From the NCBI RefSeq assembly GCF_000717745.1, contig NZ_JOBH01000007.1, positions 124,001 to 188,000 of the forward strand: a stretch of DNA of 64,000 nt. Reading direction: 5' to 3'. The first letter of the stretch is position 1, and the number at the start of each line of letters is the position of its first letter. Of this stretch, positions 19,340 through 28,536 are shown piece by piece. This stretch comes from Streptomyces violens (GTDB lineage Bacteria; Actinomycetota; Actinomycetes; Streptomycetales; Streptomycetaceae). A program made the position numbers and the translations under genes. The notes under the pieces were generated by a model that made no database searches, was not told where the DNA came from, and saw only the letters and a program-made list of their open reading frames with translations.

Positions 19340-21040
19340 TCATCCCTGGTGATCGTGCTGCTGCTGCAACTTCAGTGAGCTCTCGATGGCCTCGCGCAGC
19401 ACCTGGCGGTCGTCGAAGGGGCGAACCACTCCGGCGATGTCCTGGCCCTGCTCATGGCCCTTGCCGGCGATGATGACAGTGTCGCCGGGCTCCGCGCGGG
19501 CGACCGCGGCGGCGATGGCAGCGGCCCGGTCCTCCTCGACCAGTACCGTGCCGCGCTCGTGCGACGGCACGTCGGCGGCGCCCGCGAGCATGGTGGCGAG
19601 GATCGCGAGCGGATCCTCGGAACGGGGGTTGTCGCTGGTCAGCACCGCGGTGTCGGCGAGCCGGGCGATCGCGGCACCCATCGGCATGCGCTTGCTGCGG
19701 TCCCGGTCGCCGCCGCAGCCCAGTACGGCGTGCAGCTTGCCCTCGGTGACCTTGCGCAGCGCGCGCAGGACCGATTCGACAGCGTCCGTCTTGTGCGCGT
19801 AGTCGACCACCGCGAGGTAGTCCTGGCCCGCGTCCACCCGCTCCAGCCGGCCCGGGACGCCCGGCACGGCGGCCACGCCGTCGGCGGCGGTCTGCGGGTC
19901 GACGCCGGCCACCACGAGGGCCGTGATGGCGGCGAGCGCGTTGGCGACGTTGAAGGGGCCGGCGAGCGGCGACGCGGCGCGTACGGTCACGCCGTCCGGG
20001 CCGTGCACGGTGAACGTCGAGCCCAGCGTGCCGACCTCGACGTCGGCGGCGCGCCAGTGCGCGTCCGGGTGGCCCTCGGCGGAGAACGAGGTGACCGGCA
20101 CCTCGGACTCGCCCTCGATGAGCCGGCGGCCGTACTCGTCGTCGAAATTCACCACGCCGAGCCGGGACCGGGCCTTGGTGAAGAGCTGGGCCTTGGCCTG
20201 GAAGTAGTCCTCCATGCCCGTGTGGAACTCCATGTGTTCCGGGCTGAGGTTGTTGAAGACCGCCACGTCGAACACACAGCCGTCCACCCGGCCAAGTACC
20301 AGGGCGTGGCTGGAGACCTCCATGGCGACCGACCGGACGCCACGCTCGCGCATCACCGCGAAGAGCGCCTGCAGGTCGGTGGCTTCGGGCGTGGTCCGCT
20401 CGGACTTCAGCCGCTCGTCGCCGATGCGGGACTCGACGGTACCGATCAGACCGGTCAGGCCCCCGCCGGCCTTCTCGGCCGCGGCCCGGAGTCCGCCGTC
20501 GATGAGGTACGCGGTGGTCGTCTTGCCCGACGTGCCCGTGATGCCGATCTGCAGCAGCTCCGCGCCCGGGTCGCCGTAGATCGACACCGCCAGCGCGCCC
20601 ATCCGGGCCCGCGGGTTGTCGACCGTGAGGACCGGCAGGCCCGTCGCGGCGGCCCGTTCGGTGCCACCGGGGTCGGTCAGGATCGCGGCGGCGCCCAGCT
20701 CGACGGCCTGCGCGGCGAAGTCGGCGCCGTGGAAGCGGGCGCCGGGCAGCGCAGCGTAGATGTCACCGGGGCGTACCGCGCGGGAGTCGTGCGTGATGCC
20801 GGTGACCGCGGCCTCCGCCGCCGGCACGGCCGTGCCCAGCTGGTGTGCCAGATCCGCGAGCGGGATGGCGCGTACGCGCTCGGGGCGGGGCGGGCCGGGG
20901 TGTTTGCCGGGGCCGTCCTGCTGGGCATTGGGGGACTGATCAGCATGTGACACGGCGGTGAGCGTACCGGGCCCATGGGCCTCGGGGCGAAGCGAGGGAC
21001 GCGGCGGTGGGCGGTTCCCCGCGTCGGAAGTGATGGTCAT
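19340..21040 (-). CDS. murE: UDP-MurNAc-dipeptide:diaminopimelate ligase MurE
   Basis: Adds diaminopimelate to UDP-MurNAc-L-Ala-D-Glu. 566 residues from ATG 21040, chosen over the GTG directly before it because GAGGTG lies seven bases upstream of the ATG. A ~55-residue Pro-rich tail precedes the catalytic core. Motifs are ITGTSGKTTTAYLI (ATP) and DNPRSEDP, the Arg-containing loop that marks DAP- rather than Lys-adding enzymes. Streptomyces uses LL-DAP. Placed 11 bases downstream of ftsI. Confidence 0.97.
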   Translation of the reverse strand: MTITSDAGNRPPPRPSLRPEAHGPGTLTAVSHADQSPNAQQDGPGKHPGPPRPERVRAIPLADLAHQLGTAVPAAEAAVTGITHDSRAVRPGDIYAALPGARFHGADFAAQAVELGAAAILTDPGGTERAAATGLPVLTVDNPRARMGALAVSIYGDPGAELLQIGITGTSGKTTTAYLIDGGLRAAAEKAGGGLTGLIGTVESRIGDERLKSERTTPEATDLQALFAVMRERGVRSVAMEVSSHALVLGRVDGCVFDVAVFNNLSPEHMEFHTGMEDYFQAKAQLFTKARSRLGVVNFDDEYGRRLIEGESEVPVTSFSAEGHPDAHWRAADVEVGTLGSTFTVHGPDGVTVRAASPLAGPFNVANALAAITALVVAGVDPQTAADGVAAVPGVPGRLERVDAGQDYLAVVDYAHKTDAVESVLRALRKVTEGKLHAVLGCGGDRDRSKRMPMGAAIARLADTAVLTSDNPRSEDPLAILATMLAGAADVPSHERGTVLVEEDRAAAIAAAVARAEPGDTVIIAGKGHEQGQDIAGVVRPFDDRQVLREAIESSLKLQQQHDHQG

Positions 21041-21051
21041 CACGAATCACC

Positions 21052-23223
21052 TCATTCACCCGGCTTGAAGCTGACCGGGAGTCGTGGTGCCTCGGCACCG
21101 GTCGGCGGCACCTGGAGCGACTTCAGTGCGAACTGCATGACCTGCTTGTAGATCGGCCCGCAGACCTGGCCGCCGAAGTAGCTTCCGCTGGTCGGATTCT
21201 GTACGGCGCAGTAGACGGTGATGCGGGGCTTGTCGGCGGGCGCGAAGCCCGCGAAGGAGGCCGTGTAGCCGTGGTACCGCCCGGTCTTCGGATCCACCCG
21301 GTTGGAGGTGCCGGTCTTGCCGCCGACCCGGTAGCCGGGGATCTTCGCGGCGGTGCCGGTGCCCTCCTGGTCGTCGACCACGGATTCGAGCATCCGGGCG
21401 AGCGTCTTCGCGGTCTTCGGGCTCACCACGCGGGTCTTCTCGGGCTTCGGCGCGGCGACGTACCGGCCGTCGGGGCCCTTCGTGCCGCGGACGAGGGTGG
21501 GCGCGATCCGCTCGCCGCCGTTGGCGATCGTGGAGTACACGGACGCCGCCTGCACCGCGTTGAGCGAGAGGCCCTGCCCGAAGGGGATCGTGTACTGCTG
21601 CGAGGTGCTCCAGTCCGCCGGCTTGGCCAGAATTCCCGGGGTCTCGCCCGGAAAGCCCAGCCCGGTCGGCTGCCCGATGCCGAACTTCCGCAGGTAGGAG
21701 TAGAGCACCTCGTTGGCCTCGCGCTGGGTCTTGCCCAGCTGTTCGACCGACAGGATGGTGCCGATGTTGCTGGACTTGGCGAGCACGCCGTTCAGCGTCA
21801 GGTGCCAGGTGGGGTGGTCGATGTCGTCGGCGAAGAGCCGGTCGCCGCGGTGCAGCCGGTTCGGCACGGTGACGTGCGTGGACGGCGTCGCGGCGCCCTC
21901 CTCCAGCACGGCCGCCAGCGACATCAGCTTGCTGGTCGAACCTGGCTCGAAAGCGTCGCTCAGCGCGGCGTTGCCGAGCGCGTCGGCGTCCGAGCGGGTG
22001 ATGTCGTTGGGGTCGAAGGCGGGGGCGTTGGCCAGCGCCAGGATCTCGCCCGTCTTGGTGTCCTGGACGACGACATAGCCGCGGTCCGCCTTGGACTTCT
22101 CGACCTGCTTGGTGATGGCCTCCTGGGCCGCCCACTGGATGTCCCGGTCCAGGGTCAGCTCGACGTCCGTACCGGGCACCGCGGGGTGCTCCTGGGTGTC
22201 GGCGGTGGGCACCCGACGGCCCCCGGACTGGGCGTAGACGAGCTTGCCGGGCTTGCCCGCGAGCTTCTTGTCCAGGCTCGCTTCGAGGCCGCCCGCGCCC
22301 TTGCCCTCGGAGTTCATGAACCCGAGCACCCCGGAGGCCAGCTCCTTGTTCGGGTACACCCGCTTGCTGTGCTCGTCGGCGAAGATGCCGAGCAGGACGT
22401 TGGGCCGCGGGTCGCTCTTGGGCGCGGCCTGCGCCTTGGCGTCCAGCGCGCTCCGCAGGTCCTTGATCTGCTTCCAGACCTGGGGGCTCTGGCGGCGCGA
22501 GAGCAGGACGTAGCGGGAGTCGGACTTGGAGAGCTTTTCGGCCAGTTCTTTCTGGTCCTCGCCGAGGATCGGCGCCAGCAGCGCCGCCGCCTTCTCGGGC
22601 GCGTCGTCGATCTTGATCTTGTCGGGCGCCAGCAGGCTCGGATCGGCGGTGATGTCGTACGCGTCCACGGTGGTGGCCAGGTCCACGCCGTCCCGGTCGG
22701 TGATCGCGCCGCGCTCGGCGGCGAGCGTGACCGGTACGTACCGGTTGACGTTGGCCTTGGCCGCGTACGCGTCGGCGTTCACCGCCTGCACCTGGAACAG
22801 CCGCACCGCGAAGACCAGCATGACCAGCGTCAGCGCGACGGCCACCAGACGGAGCCGGGGGCGGGGGTTGCCGAGGCGGAGGGGGGCGGGCGTGGGGGTA
22901 CGGGGGCGGGGCGGGCGCTTCTGTGCGGCGGAGGGCCGCTTGGGAGCCGCGGACGGGCGCTTCGGGGCCGCGGACGGGCGCTTCGGCGCGGCGGCCGGGC
23001 GCTGCGTGGAGGAACGATTCGCGGAGGGGGCGCGCTTCGGGTCGCGGCGGGCGTCCGCTGGCCTCTTGGCGGCGGACGGGCGCGGCGAGCGGCCCTGGGG
23101 CGACGCGCCGCCCTGGGAGGGGCGCGGCACGCGGCGCCCGGGGGTGCCGGGGCGGGCGGGGCCGCGCCGGGCCCTCGGGTCGCGCCGGTTCTCGGGGTCC
23201 CTGGGGTCCCTCGGTTCGCTCAC
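21052..23223 (-). CDS. ftsI: FtsI septal penicillin-binding transpeptidase
   Basis: Class B penicillin-binding protein that cross-links septal peptidoglycan with FtsW. 723 residues from GTG 23223, preceded by GGGGGAGC. The first ~120 residues are an unusually long Arg/Pro/Ala cytosolic tail with several tandem copies of KRPSAAP. A membrane helix follows (LRLVAVALTLVMLVFAVRLFQV), then the pedestal domain and the transpeptidase. The nucleophile is Ser429 in STSK (429-432); SSN and KTGTSN complete the active site. The long tail is the only odd part; penicillin-binding function is secure. Confidence 0.97.
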   Translation of the reverse strand: MSEPRDPRDPENRRDPRARRGPARPGTPGRRVPRPSQGGASPQGRSPRPSAAKRPADARRDPKRAPSANRSSTQRPAAAPKRPSAAPKRPSAAPKRPSAAQKRPPRPRTPTPAPLRLGNPRPRLRLVAVALTLVMLVFAVRLFQVQAVNADAYAAKANVNRYVPVTLAAERGAITDRDGVDLATTVDAYDITADPSLLAPDKIKIDDAPEKAAALLAPILGEDQKELAEKLSKSDSRYVLLSRRQSPQVWKQIKDLRSALDAKAQAAPKSDPRPNVLLGIFADEHSKRVYPNKELASGVLGFMNSEGKGAGGLEASLDKKLAGKPGKLVYAQSGGRRVPTADTQEHPAVPGTDVELTLDRDIQWAAQEAITKQVEKSKADRGYVVVQDTKTGEILALANAPAFDPNDITRSDADALGNAALSDAFEPGSTSKLMSLAAVLEEGAATPSTHVTVPNRLHRGDRLFADDIDHPTWHLTLNGVLAKSSNIGTILSVEQLGKTQREANEVLYSYLRKFGIGQPTGLGFPGETPGILAKPADWSTSQQYTIPFGQGLSLNAVQAASVYSTIANGGERIAPTLVRGTKGPDGRYVAAPKPEKTRVVSPKTAKTLARMLESVVDDQEGTGTAAKIPGYRVGGKTGTSNRVDPKTGRYHGYTASFAGFAPADKPRITVYCAVQNPTSGSYFGGQVCGPIYKQVMQFALKSLQVPPTGAEAPRLPVSFKPGE

Positions 23224-23292
23224 TGCTCCCCCTCCGTCTCCGTCCGGTCTGCGGGCGATGCGTCCGCGAGCGCGGCGTCGTGCGTCACGAGG

Positions 23293-23784
23293 TCACCCGC
23301 CGGCGGCCGTCGGGGAGGGCTGCGGGGAGGCGGTACCGGACGGGCTGCCGGACGGCGTGTGCGTCCCGGAGAGGCCCGGCGGGCGGCTCTGCGGCGCCTG
23401 CATCACCGCGGGCTGTCCCGTGGCCTCGCTGGGCGCGCCGCGCACCGTGCCGTCCGGGCCCAGGAAGGCCGGGTTGCCGCCGGGCACCATACCGAGGCCA
23501 CGGGCCCGCTTCTCCAGGGAGCCGGGCGCCGAGTAGCCGTCCACCTCCTGCTGGAGCGCCTGCTGTTCGTCCGTCAGTTCCGTGGTCTGCTTCTCCAGCC
23601 TGCTCAGCTCGAAGGAGCCCTGGTTGAGCGCGGAGTTCAGCAGCAGCAGCGTGATCAGGCCGGATCCGAGCAGCACCACGACCAGCAGCACGAACGGCGT
23701 GCGCGCCGCCGTGCTCGTACCGGAGGGGACCAGTGCGGCGAGCCGCCCGCCCCCCGTACCGCGAAGCCGCCCGGAGCCCGTCAC
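23293..23784 (-). CDS. ftsL: FtsL-like septum protein
   Basis: Small bitopic divisome protein expected to form a complex with FtsQ and DivIC. 163 residues from GTG 23784, whose GTGA overlaps the rsmH stop. One membrane helix ([20 protein letters not shown]) is followed by a short coiled coil ([35 protein letters not shown] covers it, ~75-110), then a Pro/Ser/Gly tail. Sequence identity in this family is low, so the name rests on topology, size and position between rsmH and ftsI. Confidence 0.87.
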   Translation of the reverse strand: MTGSGRLRGTGGGRLAALVPSGTSTAARTPFVLLVVVLLGSGLITLLLLNSALNQGSFELSRLEKQTTELTDEQQALQQEVDGYSAPGSLEKRARGLGMVPGGNPAFLGPDGTVRGAPSEATGQPAVMQAPQSRPPGLSGTHTPSGSPSGTASPQPSPTAAGG

Positions 23785-24743
23785 GCGTTGTCCTCCCGGA
23801 TGCGTTCGGCGCCGCGCAGCCGTGCGGGCGCCGCCCTGCGGTTCTCCGCGATCTCCGCCTCCGTGGGCAGCTCGGCGCCACGGGTGAGCAGCTTCAGACG
23901 CGGCTGGTACTGCTCCGGTACGACCGGCAGTCCGGGCGGTGCCGTGTTGGCGGCGCCCGCCGCGAACACCTGCTTGACCAGCCGGTCTTCGAGCGAGTGG
24001 TACGAGAGGACGGCGATCCGGCCGCCGACGGCCAGCGCCTGCACGGCGTTCGGCACGGCGCGTTCGAGGACCGACAGCTCGCCGTTGACCTCGATGCGCA
24101 GCGCCTGGAACGTGCGCTTCGCGGGGTTGCCGCCCGTGCGCTTGGCGGCCTGCGGCAGCGCGTCCCGGATCAGCTCGACCAGCCGCGCGCTGTTCGTGAA
24201 CGGCTCCTTCTCGCGCTCCCGCACGATCGCCGAGACGATCCGCTTGGCCTGCTTCTCCTCGCCGTAGGCCCGCAGGATCCGTACGAGCTCGCCCGGCGCG
24301 TAGCTGTTGAGGACCTCGGCCGCGCTCATCCCCGTCGTCTGGTCCATCCGCATGTCCAGCGGGGCGTCCTGGGCGTACGCGAAGCCGCGGTCGGCCTCGT
24401 CGAGCTGCATCGAGGAGACGCCCAGGTCGAACAGCACGCCTTGGACGCGCGGCACGGACAGCCGCTCCAGGACGTCCGGCAGCTCGTCGTACACGGCGTG
24501 CACGAGGGTCGCGCGGTCCCCGTAGGGCGCCAGCCGCTCCCCCGCGAGCTTCAGGGCGGACGGGTCGCGGTCCAGGCCGATCAGGCGCGCGGCGGGGAAC
24601 GTCGACAGCAGCGCCTCGCTGTGTCCCCCCAGACCGAGCGTGCAGTCGACGACGACCGCACCGGGCTCGGCGAGCGCCGGGGCGAGCATGTCCAGACAGC
24701 GCTGGAGCATGACGGGGACGTGGCGGGTATTGCTGCTGCTCAT
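23781..24743 (-). CDS. rsmH: 16S rRNA m4C1402 methyltransferase RsmH
   Basis: Methylates N4 of C1402 in 16S rRNA using S-adenosylmethionine. 320 residues from ATG 24743 ([18 protein letters not shown]), with GGAAGG upstream. Motifs are [17 protein letters not shown] (cofactor loop), [36 protein letters not shown] segment near 235 and [11 protein letters not shown]. First gene of the dcw cluster here; mraZ, which often precedes it elsewhere, is not present. Confidence 0.97.
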   Translation of the reverse strand: MSSSNTRHVPVMLQRCLDMLAPALAEPGAVVVDCTLGLGGHSEALLSTFPAARLIGLDRDPSALKLAGERLAPYGDRATLVHAVYDELPDVLERLSVPRVQGVLFDLGVSSMQLDEADRGFAYAQDAPLDMRMDQTTGMSAAEVLNSYAPGELVRILRAYGEEKQAKRIVSAIVREREKEPFTNSARLVELIRDALPQAAKRTGGNPAKRTFQALRIEVNGELSVLERAVPNAVQALAVGGRIAVLSYHSLEDRLVKQVFAAGAANTAPPGLPVVPEQYQPRLKLLTRGAELPTEAEIAENRRAAPARLRGAERIREDNA

Positions 24744-24986
24744 GCGCCTTCCGATGAGGAGGGCGGCGGATACCGCCCCCTCGGGGAAGGTGCCCACCTG
24801 CCGTTGGCCGACGGAGGCCGCACGTACTGTTTGGTCCCCGCCCGCTCTGAAGGGGAAGCGGCCGTCCGCCGACGGGGAAGTGACGTCGGATGGCCGGTGG
24901 AGCGGGAGGAGACCGAACCGCACGTGCGGTTCCCCGCGCGCGGGATTCGGGATCCAAGGAGAGTCTCACGCCTCCCACTTCGCGTC

Positions 24987-25014
24987 ACTTTAGTCCACTC
25001 ATCCCTTCGGTCAA
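24987..25014 (-). promoter_or_regulatory. Candidate promoter of the dcw cluster TTGACC-N16-TAAAGT
   Basis: -35 TTGACC at 25014-25009 and -10 TAAAGT at 24992-24987 on the minus strand, spacer 16. It would start transcripts ~245 bases upstream of rsmH. Good match to the vegetative (HrdB) consensus; not proven. Confidence 0.6.
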
Positions 25015-25132
25015 CCAACCGGTGGCGCGCGTCCTCGCGCGGCCGCCGGACCTCTCCGGGCCGCGCCCTCCCGGGCGTTGTGGATCATTGATTCCACTCG
25101 TACGGGGGAACGTCGCCCGTTCCTGTGGGTTA

Positions 25133-25177
25133 CCTCACAAGCAGGCTCGTTGACCCGCTATGCCCGGCCTCACAAGC
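25133..25177 (+). repeat. Direct repeat CCTCACAAGC upstream of the carbonic anhydrase gene
   Basis: Two exact 10-base copies at 25133-25142 and 25168-25177, 35 bases apart. Possible operator; no regulator assigned. Confidence 0.45.
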
Positions 25178-25193
25178 GGTGCTCCGGCACCGC
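25176..25193 (+). promoter_or_regulatory. Leader hairpin before the carbonic anhydrase start
   Basis: GCGGTGC/GCACCGC 7-bp stem with TCCG loop, ending 13 bases before the start codon, where a ribosome-binding site would normally be. Confidence 0.4.
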
Positions 25194-25206
25194 AGCGATT
25201 ACTTTT

Positions 25207-25779
25207 ATGGCTATGTCGATATCCGCGTCGCAGGCACAGTCCCCGTCCGATGACAACGCAGCCGCACCCTCTGGCGGCTCTGTCACCGATCGCATCGTCG
25301 AGGCCAACGCCCGATACGCCACGGCCTACACCGATGCCGAAGCCGGCATGGATGCCCGTCCGGCTCAGAAGGTCACCGTGGTGACCTGCATGGACGCCCG
25401 GCTCAACCTCCCCGAGGCGCTCGGCCTCAAGGTCGGCGACCTGCACACCCTCCGCAACGCGGGCGGCGTGATCACCGATGACGTCATCCGCTCACTGACC
25501 ATCAGCCAGCGTGCGCTCGGCACCCGTTCGGTGGTGCTCATCCATCACTCGGGCTGCGGCATGCAGACCCTGACCGAGGACTTCCGCAACGAGCTGGCCG
25601 ACGAGGTCGGCGAGCGCCCGAACTGGGCGGTGGAGTCCTTCAAGGACGTGGATGCCGATGTACGCCAGTCGATGCAGCGCGTCCGTACGTCGCCGTTCCT
25701 GCTCCACACGGACGACGTGCGCGGATTCGTCTTCGACGTGAAGACCGGTCTGCTGCGCGAGGTCGACCCGCAGAACTGA
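25207..25779 (+). CDS. Beta-class carbonic anhydrase
   Basis: Cytosolic zinc enzyme interconverting CO2 and bicarbonate. 190 residues from ATG 25207 (MAMSISASQA); a second ATG at 25213 is equally possible. Zinc ligands are Cys61 and Asp63 in TCMDARLN, and His114 and Cys117 in IHHSGCGM. This is the short beta-CA type common in actinobacteria. No purine-rich ribosome site precedes either start, and a hairpin ends 13 bases before the first. It stands alone, closed by a strong terminator. Confidence 0.93.
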   Translation: MAMSISASQAQSPSDDNAAAPSGGSVTDRIVEANARYATAYTDAEAGMDARPAQKVTVVTCMDARLNLPEALGLKVGDLHTLRNAGGVITDDVIRSLTISQRALGTRSVVLIHHSGCGMQTLTEDFRNELADEVGERPNWAVESFKDVDADVRQSMQRVRTSPFLLHTDDVRGFVFDVKTGLLREVDPQN

Positions 25780-25804
25780 CGCGAAAAACCCCGCAACCTC
25801 CCCT

Positions 25805-25837
25805 GTTCGCCGGTACGTCGACGACGTGCCGGCGAAC
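25805..25837 (+). terminator. Terminator after the carbonic anhydrase gene
   Basis: 15-bp stem (GTTCGCCGGTACGTC with its complement, one T-G pair), GAC loop, followed by GTTCTTT; 26 bases past the stop. Confidence 0.85.
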
Positions 25838-25887
25838 GTTCTTTCCGGCCGCCGCCCCTCCCGGTGACCGGTGCGCACCTTTCCGAG

Positions 25888-25896
25888 TTATCCACA
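25888..25896 (+). promoter_or_regulatory. DnaA-box match TTATCCACA
   Basis: Single 9/9 match to the general DnaA-box consensus in the gap between the carbonic anhydrase and moxR genes. An isolated box of uncertain meaning. Confidence 0.3.
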
Positions 25897-26065
25897 GCCC
25901 ATGACGCGAAGCCGCGCGGGCGGCAAGAATGCGTACGTGACGTTGTTTCCGGCCCGGCCGGGGGCGGCGCGCTATCGGGGTGGGCCGGACCGGGAAAGAG
26001 GCGTCGGCCCTGAAATGGGGAACCCCCGCTTTTCGTGAGCGCGGGGCAGGGCCGAGGAGGGCCGG

Positions 26066-27064
26066 GTGACGACCTATGACGAGCGAGCGAGCCTCAGCGA
26101 CCTGAGTGCCACAGCCGAGCGCATCCGCCGGTCGGTGGAGGGCGTGATCGAGGGCAAGCCCGAGGTCGTACGCCTGGCGCTGACCGTGCTGCTCGCCGAG
26201 GGCCACCTCCTCATCGAGGACGTGCCGGGCGTCGGCAAGACCATGCTCGCCAAGGCGCTCGCCCGGTCCGTCGACTGCTCCGTGCGGCGCATCCAGTTCA
26301 CTCCCGACCTGCTGCCCTCGGACATCACCGGCGTGAGCGTCTTCGACCAGCGGCAGCGCGACTTCGAGTTCAAGCCGGGCGCGATCTTCGCCCAGATCGT
26401 CATCGGCGACGAGATCAACCGCGCCTCCCCCAAGACCCAGTCCGCGCTCCTGGAGTCCATGGAGGAGCGCCAGGTCACCATGGACGGGCAGACGTATGCG
26501 CTGCCGAGCCCCTTCATGGTGGTCGCCACCCAGAATCCCCTGGAGATGGAGGGCACGTATCCCCTCCCCGAGGCCCAGCGCGACCGCTTCATGGCGCGGG
26601 TCTCGATCGGCTATCCGAGCGCCGAGGCCGAGCTGCAGATGCTGGACGTGCACGGCGGGAGGTCGCCGCTGGACGACATCCAGCCGGTCGCGCACGCCCA
26701 CGAGATCGTGAAGCTGGTCGAGGCGGTGCGCACGGTCCACGTCGCCGACCCGGTGCGCAGATACGCGGTCGAGCTGGTCGCCGCCACGCGCAACCACCCC
26801 GATCTGCGGCTCGGCGCCTCCCCGCGCGCGACGCTCCATCTGCTGCGGGCCGCCAAGGCCGCGGCGGCCCTCGCCGGCCGGGAGTACGTCCTCCCGGACG
26901 ACCTCCAGTCGCTGGCCGGCGCGGTCCTCGCGCACCGCCTGCTGCCCACCGCCCAGGCCCAGCTGAACCGCCGCTCGGCCGAGCAGGTGGTCCTGGAGAT
27001 CCTGCACCACACCCCGGTCCCCGATCCCTCGGCGCAGTGGCCGCCGGCCTCCCGGAGCTACTGA
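26066..27064 (+). CDS. MoxR-family AAA+ ATPase
   Basis: Chaperone-like AAA+ ATPase thought to mature or insert cofactors or extracytoplasmic proteins together with von Willebrand-type partners. 332 residues from GTG 26066, with GAGGAGG six bases upstream. Walker A is GVPGVGKTML, Walker B VIGDEINRASPKTQSALLESMEE, and the sensor region is VVATQNPLEMEGTYPLPEAQRDRF. The stop codon shares one base with the next start (TGATG), so the DUF58 gene is translationally coupled. The moxR-DUF58-transglutaminase order is conserved across bacteria; the client is unknown. Confidence 0.95.
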   Translation: MTTYDERASLSDLSATAERIRRSVEGVIEGKPEVVRLALTVLLAEGHLLIEDVPGVGKTMLAKALARSVDCSVRRIQFTPDLLPSDITGVSVFDQRQRDFEFKPGAIFAQIVIGDEINRASPKTQSALLESMEERQVTMDGQTYALPSPFMVVATQNPLEMEGTYPLPEAQRDRFMARVSIGYPSAEAELQMLDVHGGRSPLDDIQPVAHAHEIVKLVEAVRTVHVADPVRRYAVELVAATRNHPDLRLGASPRATLHLLRAAKAAAALAGREYVLPDDLQSLAGAVLAHRLLPTAQAQLNRRSAEQVVLEILHHTPVPDPSAQWPPASRSY

Positions 27065-28536
27065 TGCGGGGCGGGGGCGGGCACAGCGAGGCACCGGAGG
27101 CGGCCGGCCGGGAGTTGAGCGAGCCCGGGGCACCGGGGAGCGGCGGGTTTCCGGCCGCGGTCCTGCCGGAGGCCGGCGGGCTGCGGGCTGCGCTCGGCGG
27201 GCTGACCACGCGCGGGCGGTCCTTCCTGGCGGCCGGCGTCGCCGCCGCGGTCTGCTCGTACGTCCTGGGCCAGGCCGACCTGCTCCGGGTCGGGCTGCTG
27301 CTGGCCTCGCTCCCCCTCGTGTGCGTGGCCGTGCTGTACCGCACCCGCTATCGGGTCGCGGGCAGCCGCAGCCTCTCCCCCGCGCGGGTGTCCGCCGCGG
27401 CCGAGACCCGGGTCCGGCTGCGCGTCGAGAACGTCTCGCGGCTGCCCACCGGTGTGCTGATGCTCCAGGACCGCGTGCCGTACGTCCTCGGGCCGCGGCC
27501 ACGCTTCGTCCTGGACCGGGTCGAGGCGGGCGGCCGCCGCGACGTGTCCTACCGCGTCCGCTCGGACCTGCGCGGCCGCTACCCCCTCGGACCGCTGCAG
27601 CTGCGGCTGTCCGACCCGTTCGGCATGTGCGAGCTGACCCGCTCCTTCAGCACGCACGACACCCTGACGGTGGTCCCCCGGGTCGAGCCGCTGCCCCCGG
27701 TCCGGCTGGTCGGCGAGGCGGCGGGGTACGGCGACGGGCGCCACCGGGCCCTCGCGCTGGCCGGCGACGACGACGTGCTCCCGCGCGGGTACCGCCACGG
27801 CGACGATCTGCGCCGGGTGCACTGGCGCTCCACCGCGCGGTACGGCGAGCTGATGGTCCGCCGCGAGGAGCAGCCCCAGCAGGCCCGCTGCACGATCCTG
27901 CTGGACACCCGGAGCGCGGCGCACCAGGGCTCGGGGCCCGACTCCCCGTTCGAATGGGCGGTCGCCGGTGCCGCGTCCGTCGCGCTGCATCTGCTGGAGC
28001 GCGGCTTTTCGGTACGCCTGCTGACCGACACCGGCAGCTCCGTGCCGGGCCCGGACGGCGCCGGCGGCTTCTCCGGCGGCGGCGCCTCGGCGGACGCGGC
28101 GGGCCTGCTCCTGGACACGCTGGCCGTCGTCGACCACTCCGAGGAGCCCGGCCTCTCCCGGGCGCACGACGTCCTGCGCGGGGGCAACGAAGGTCTGCTG
28201 ATCGCGTTCTTCGGCGAGCTGGACGAGGAGCAGACCGCGCTGGCGGCCCGCATGCGCCGCCGCAGCGGCTCCGCCGTGGCCTTCGTCCTGGACGGCGACG
28301 CCTGGAGCAGTACCGCGGCGCCCTCGCAGTCCGGTGCGGCGCCCGCCCCGCTCCCCCTGGCCGACCGCCTGCGGCTGCTCGACGACGCCGGCTGGACGGC
28401 CCTCGCGGTGCGGCCGGGGGACTCCCTGCCCGACCTGTGGCGGCTCGCCGACACCGCGCGCACCCGGCGGGCGGCCGCGCGCGGCGGGGTGCCGCCCGGC
28501 GGTACCGCCTCCGGGCGAGCGGGGGCGGAGCGATGA
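27064..28536 (+). CDS. DUF58 domain protein
   Basis: 490 residues starting at ATG 27064, overlapping the moxR stop by one base. Two membrane helices near 45-95 (LAAGVAAAVCSYVLGQADLLRVGLLL area) precede a soluble part. The DUF58 signature DDLRRVHWRSTARYGELMVRREE-like segment is at ~255, followed by a von Willebrand A-like fold (CTILLDTRSAA). It is assumed to work with the MoxR ATPase and the transglutaminase membrane protein in the same transcription unit; no reaction is known. Confidence 0.92.
   Translation: MRGGGGHSEAPEAAGRELSEPGAPGSGGFPAAVLPEAGGLRAALGGLTTRGRSFLAAGVAAAVCSYVLGQADLLRVGLLLASLPLVCVAVLYRTRYRVAGSRSLSPARVSAAAETRVRLRVENVSRLPTGVLMLQDRVPYVLGPRPRFVLDRVEAGGRRDVSYRVRSDLRGRYPLGPLQLRLSDPFGMCELTRSFSTHDTLTVVPRVEPLPPVRLVGEAAGYGDGRHRALALAGDDDVLPRGYRHGDDLRRVHWRSTARYGELMVRREEQPQQARCTILLDTRSAAHQGSGPDSPFEWAVAGAASVALHLLERGFSVRLLTDTGSSVPGPDGAGGFSGGGASADAAGLLLDTLAVVDHSEEPGLSRAHDVLRGGNEGLLIAFFGELDEEQTALAARMRRRSGSAVAFVLDGDAWSSTAAPSQSGAAPAPLPLADRLRLLDDAGWTALAVRPGDSLPDLWRLADTARTRRAAARGGVPPGGTASGRAGAER

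Larger units (their letters stand above)
24744..25206. other. Divergent intergenic region between rsmH and the carbonic anhydrase gene
   Basis: 463 bases with no credible gene and no mraZ. It holds the candidate dcw promoter (24987-25014), a CCTCACAAGC direct repeat and a short hairpin just before the carbonic anhydrase gene. Confidence 0.6.

Noticed and set aside
24744..25000. Missing mraZ as a small undetected gene upstream of rsmH
   Set aside because: No frame with MraZ features (e.g. DxK/R-x-R-hh motifs) was found in either strand of this gap.
25888..25896. Replication origin suggested by DnaA-box match
   Set aside because: One box only; no box cluster, no dnaA/dnaN, rpmH or parS nearby.
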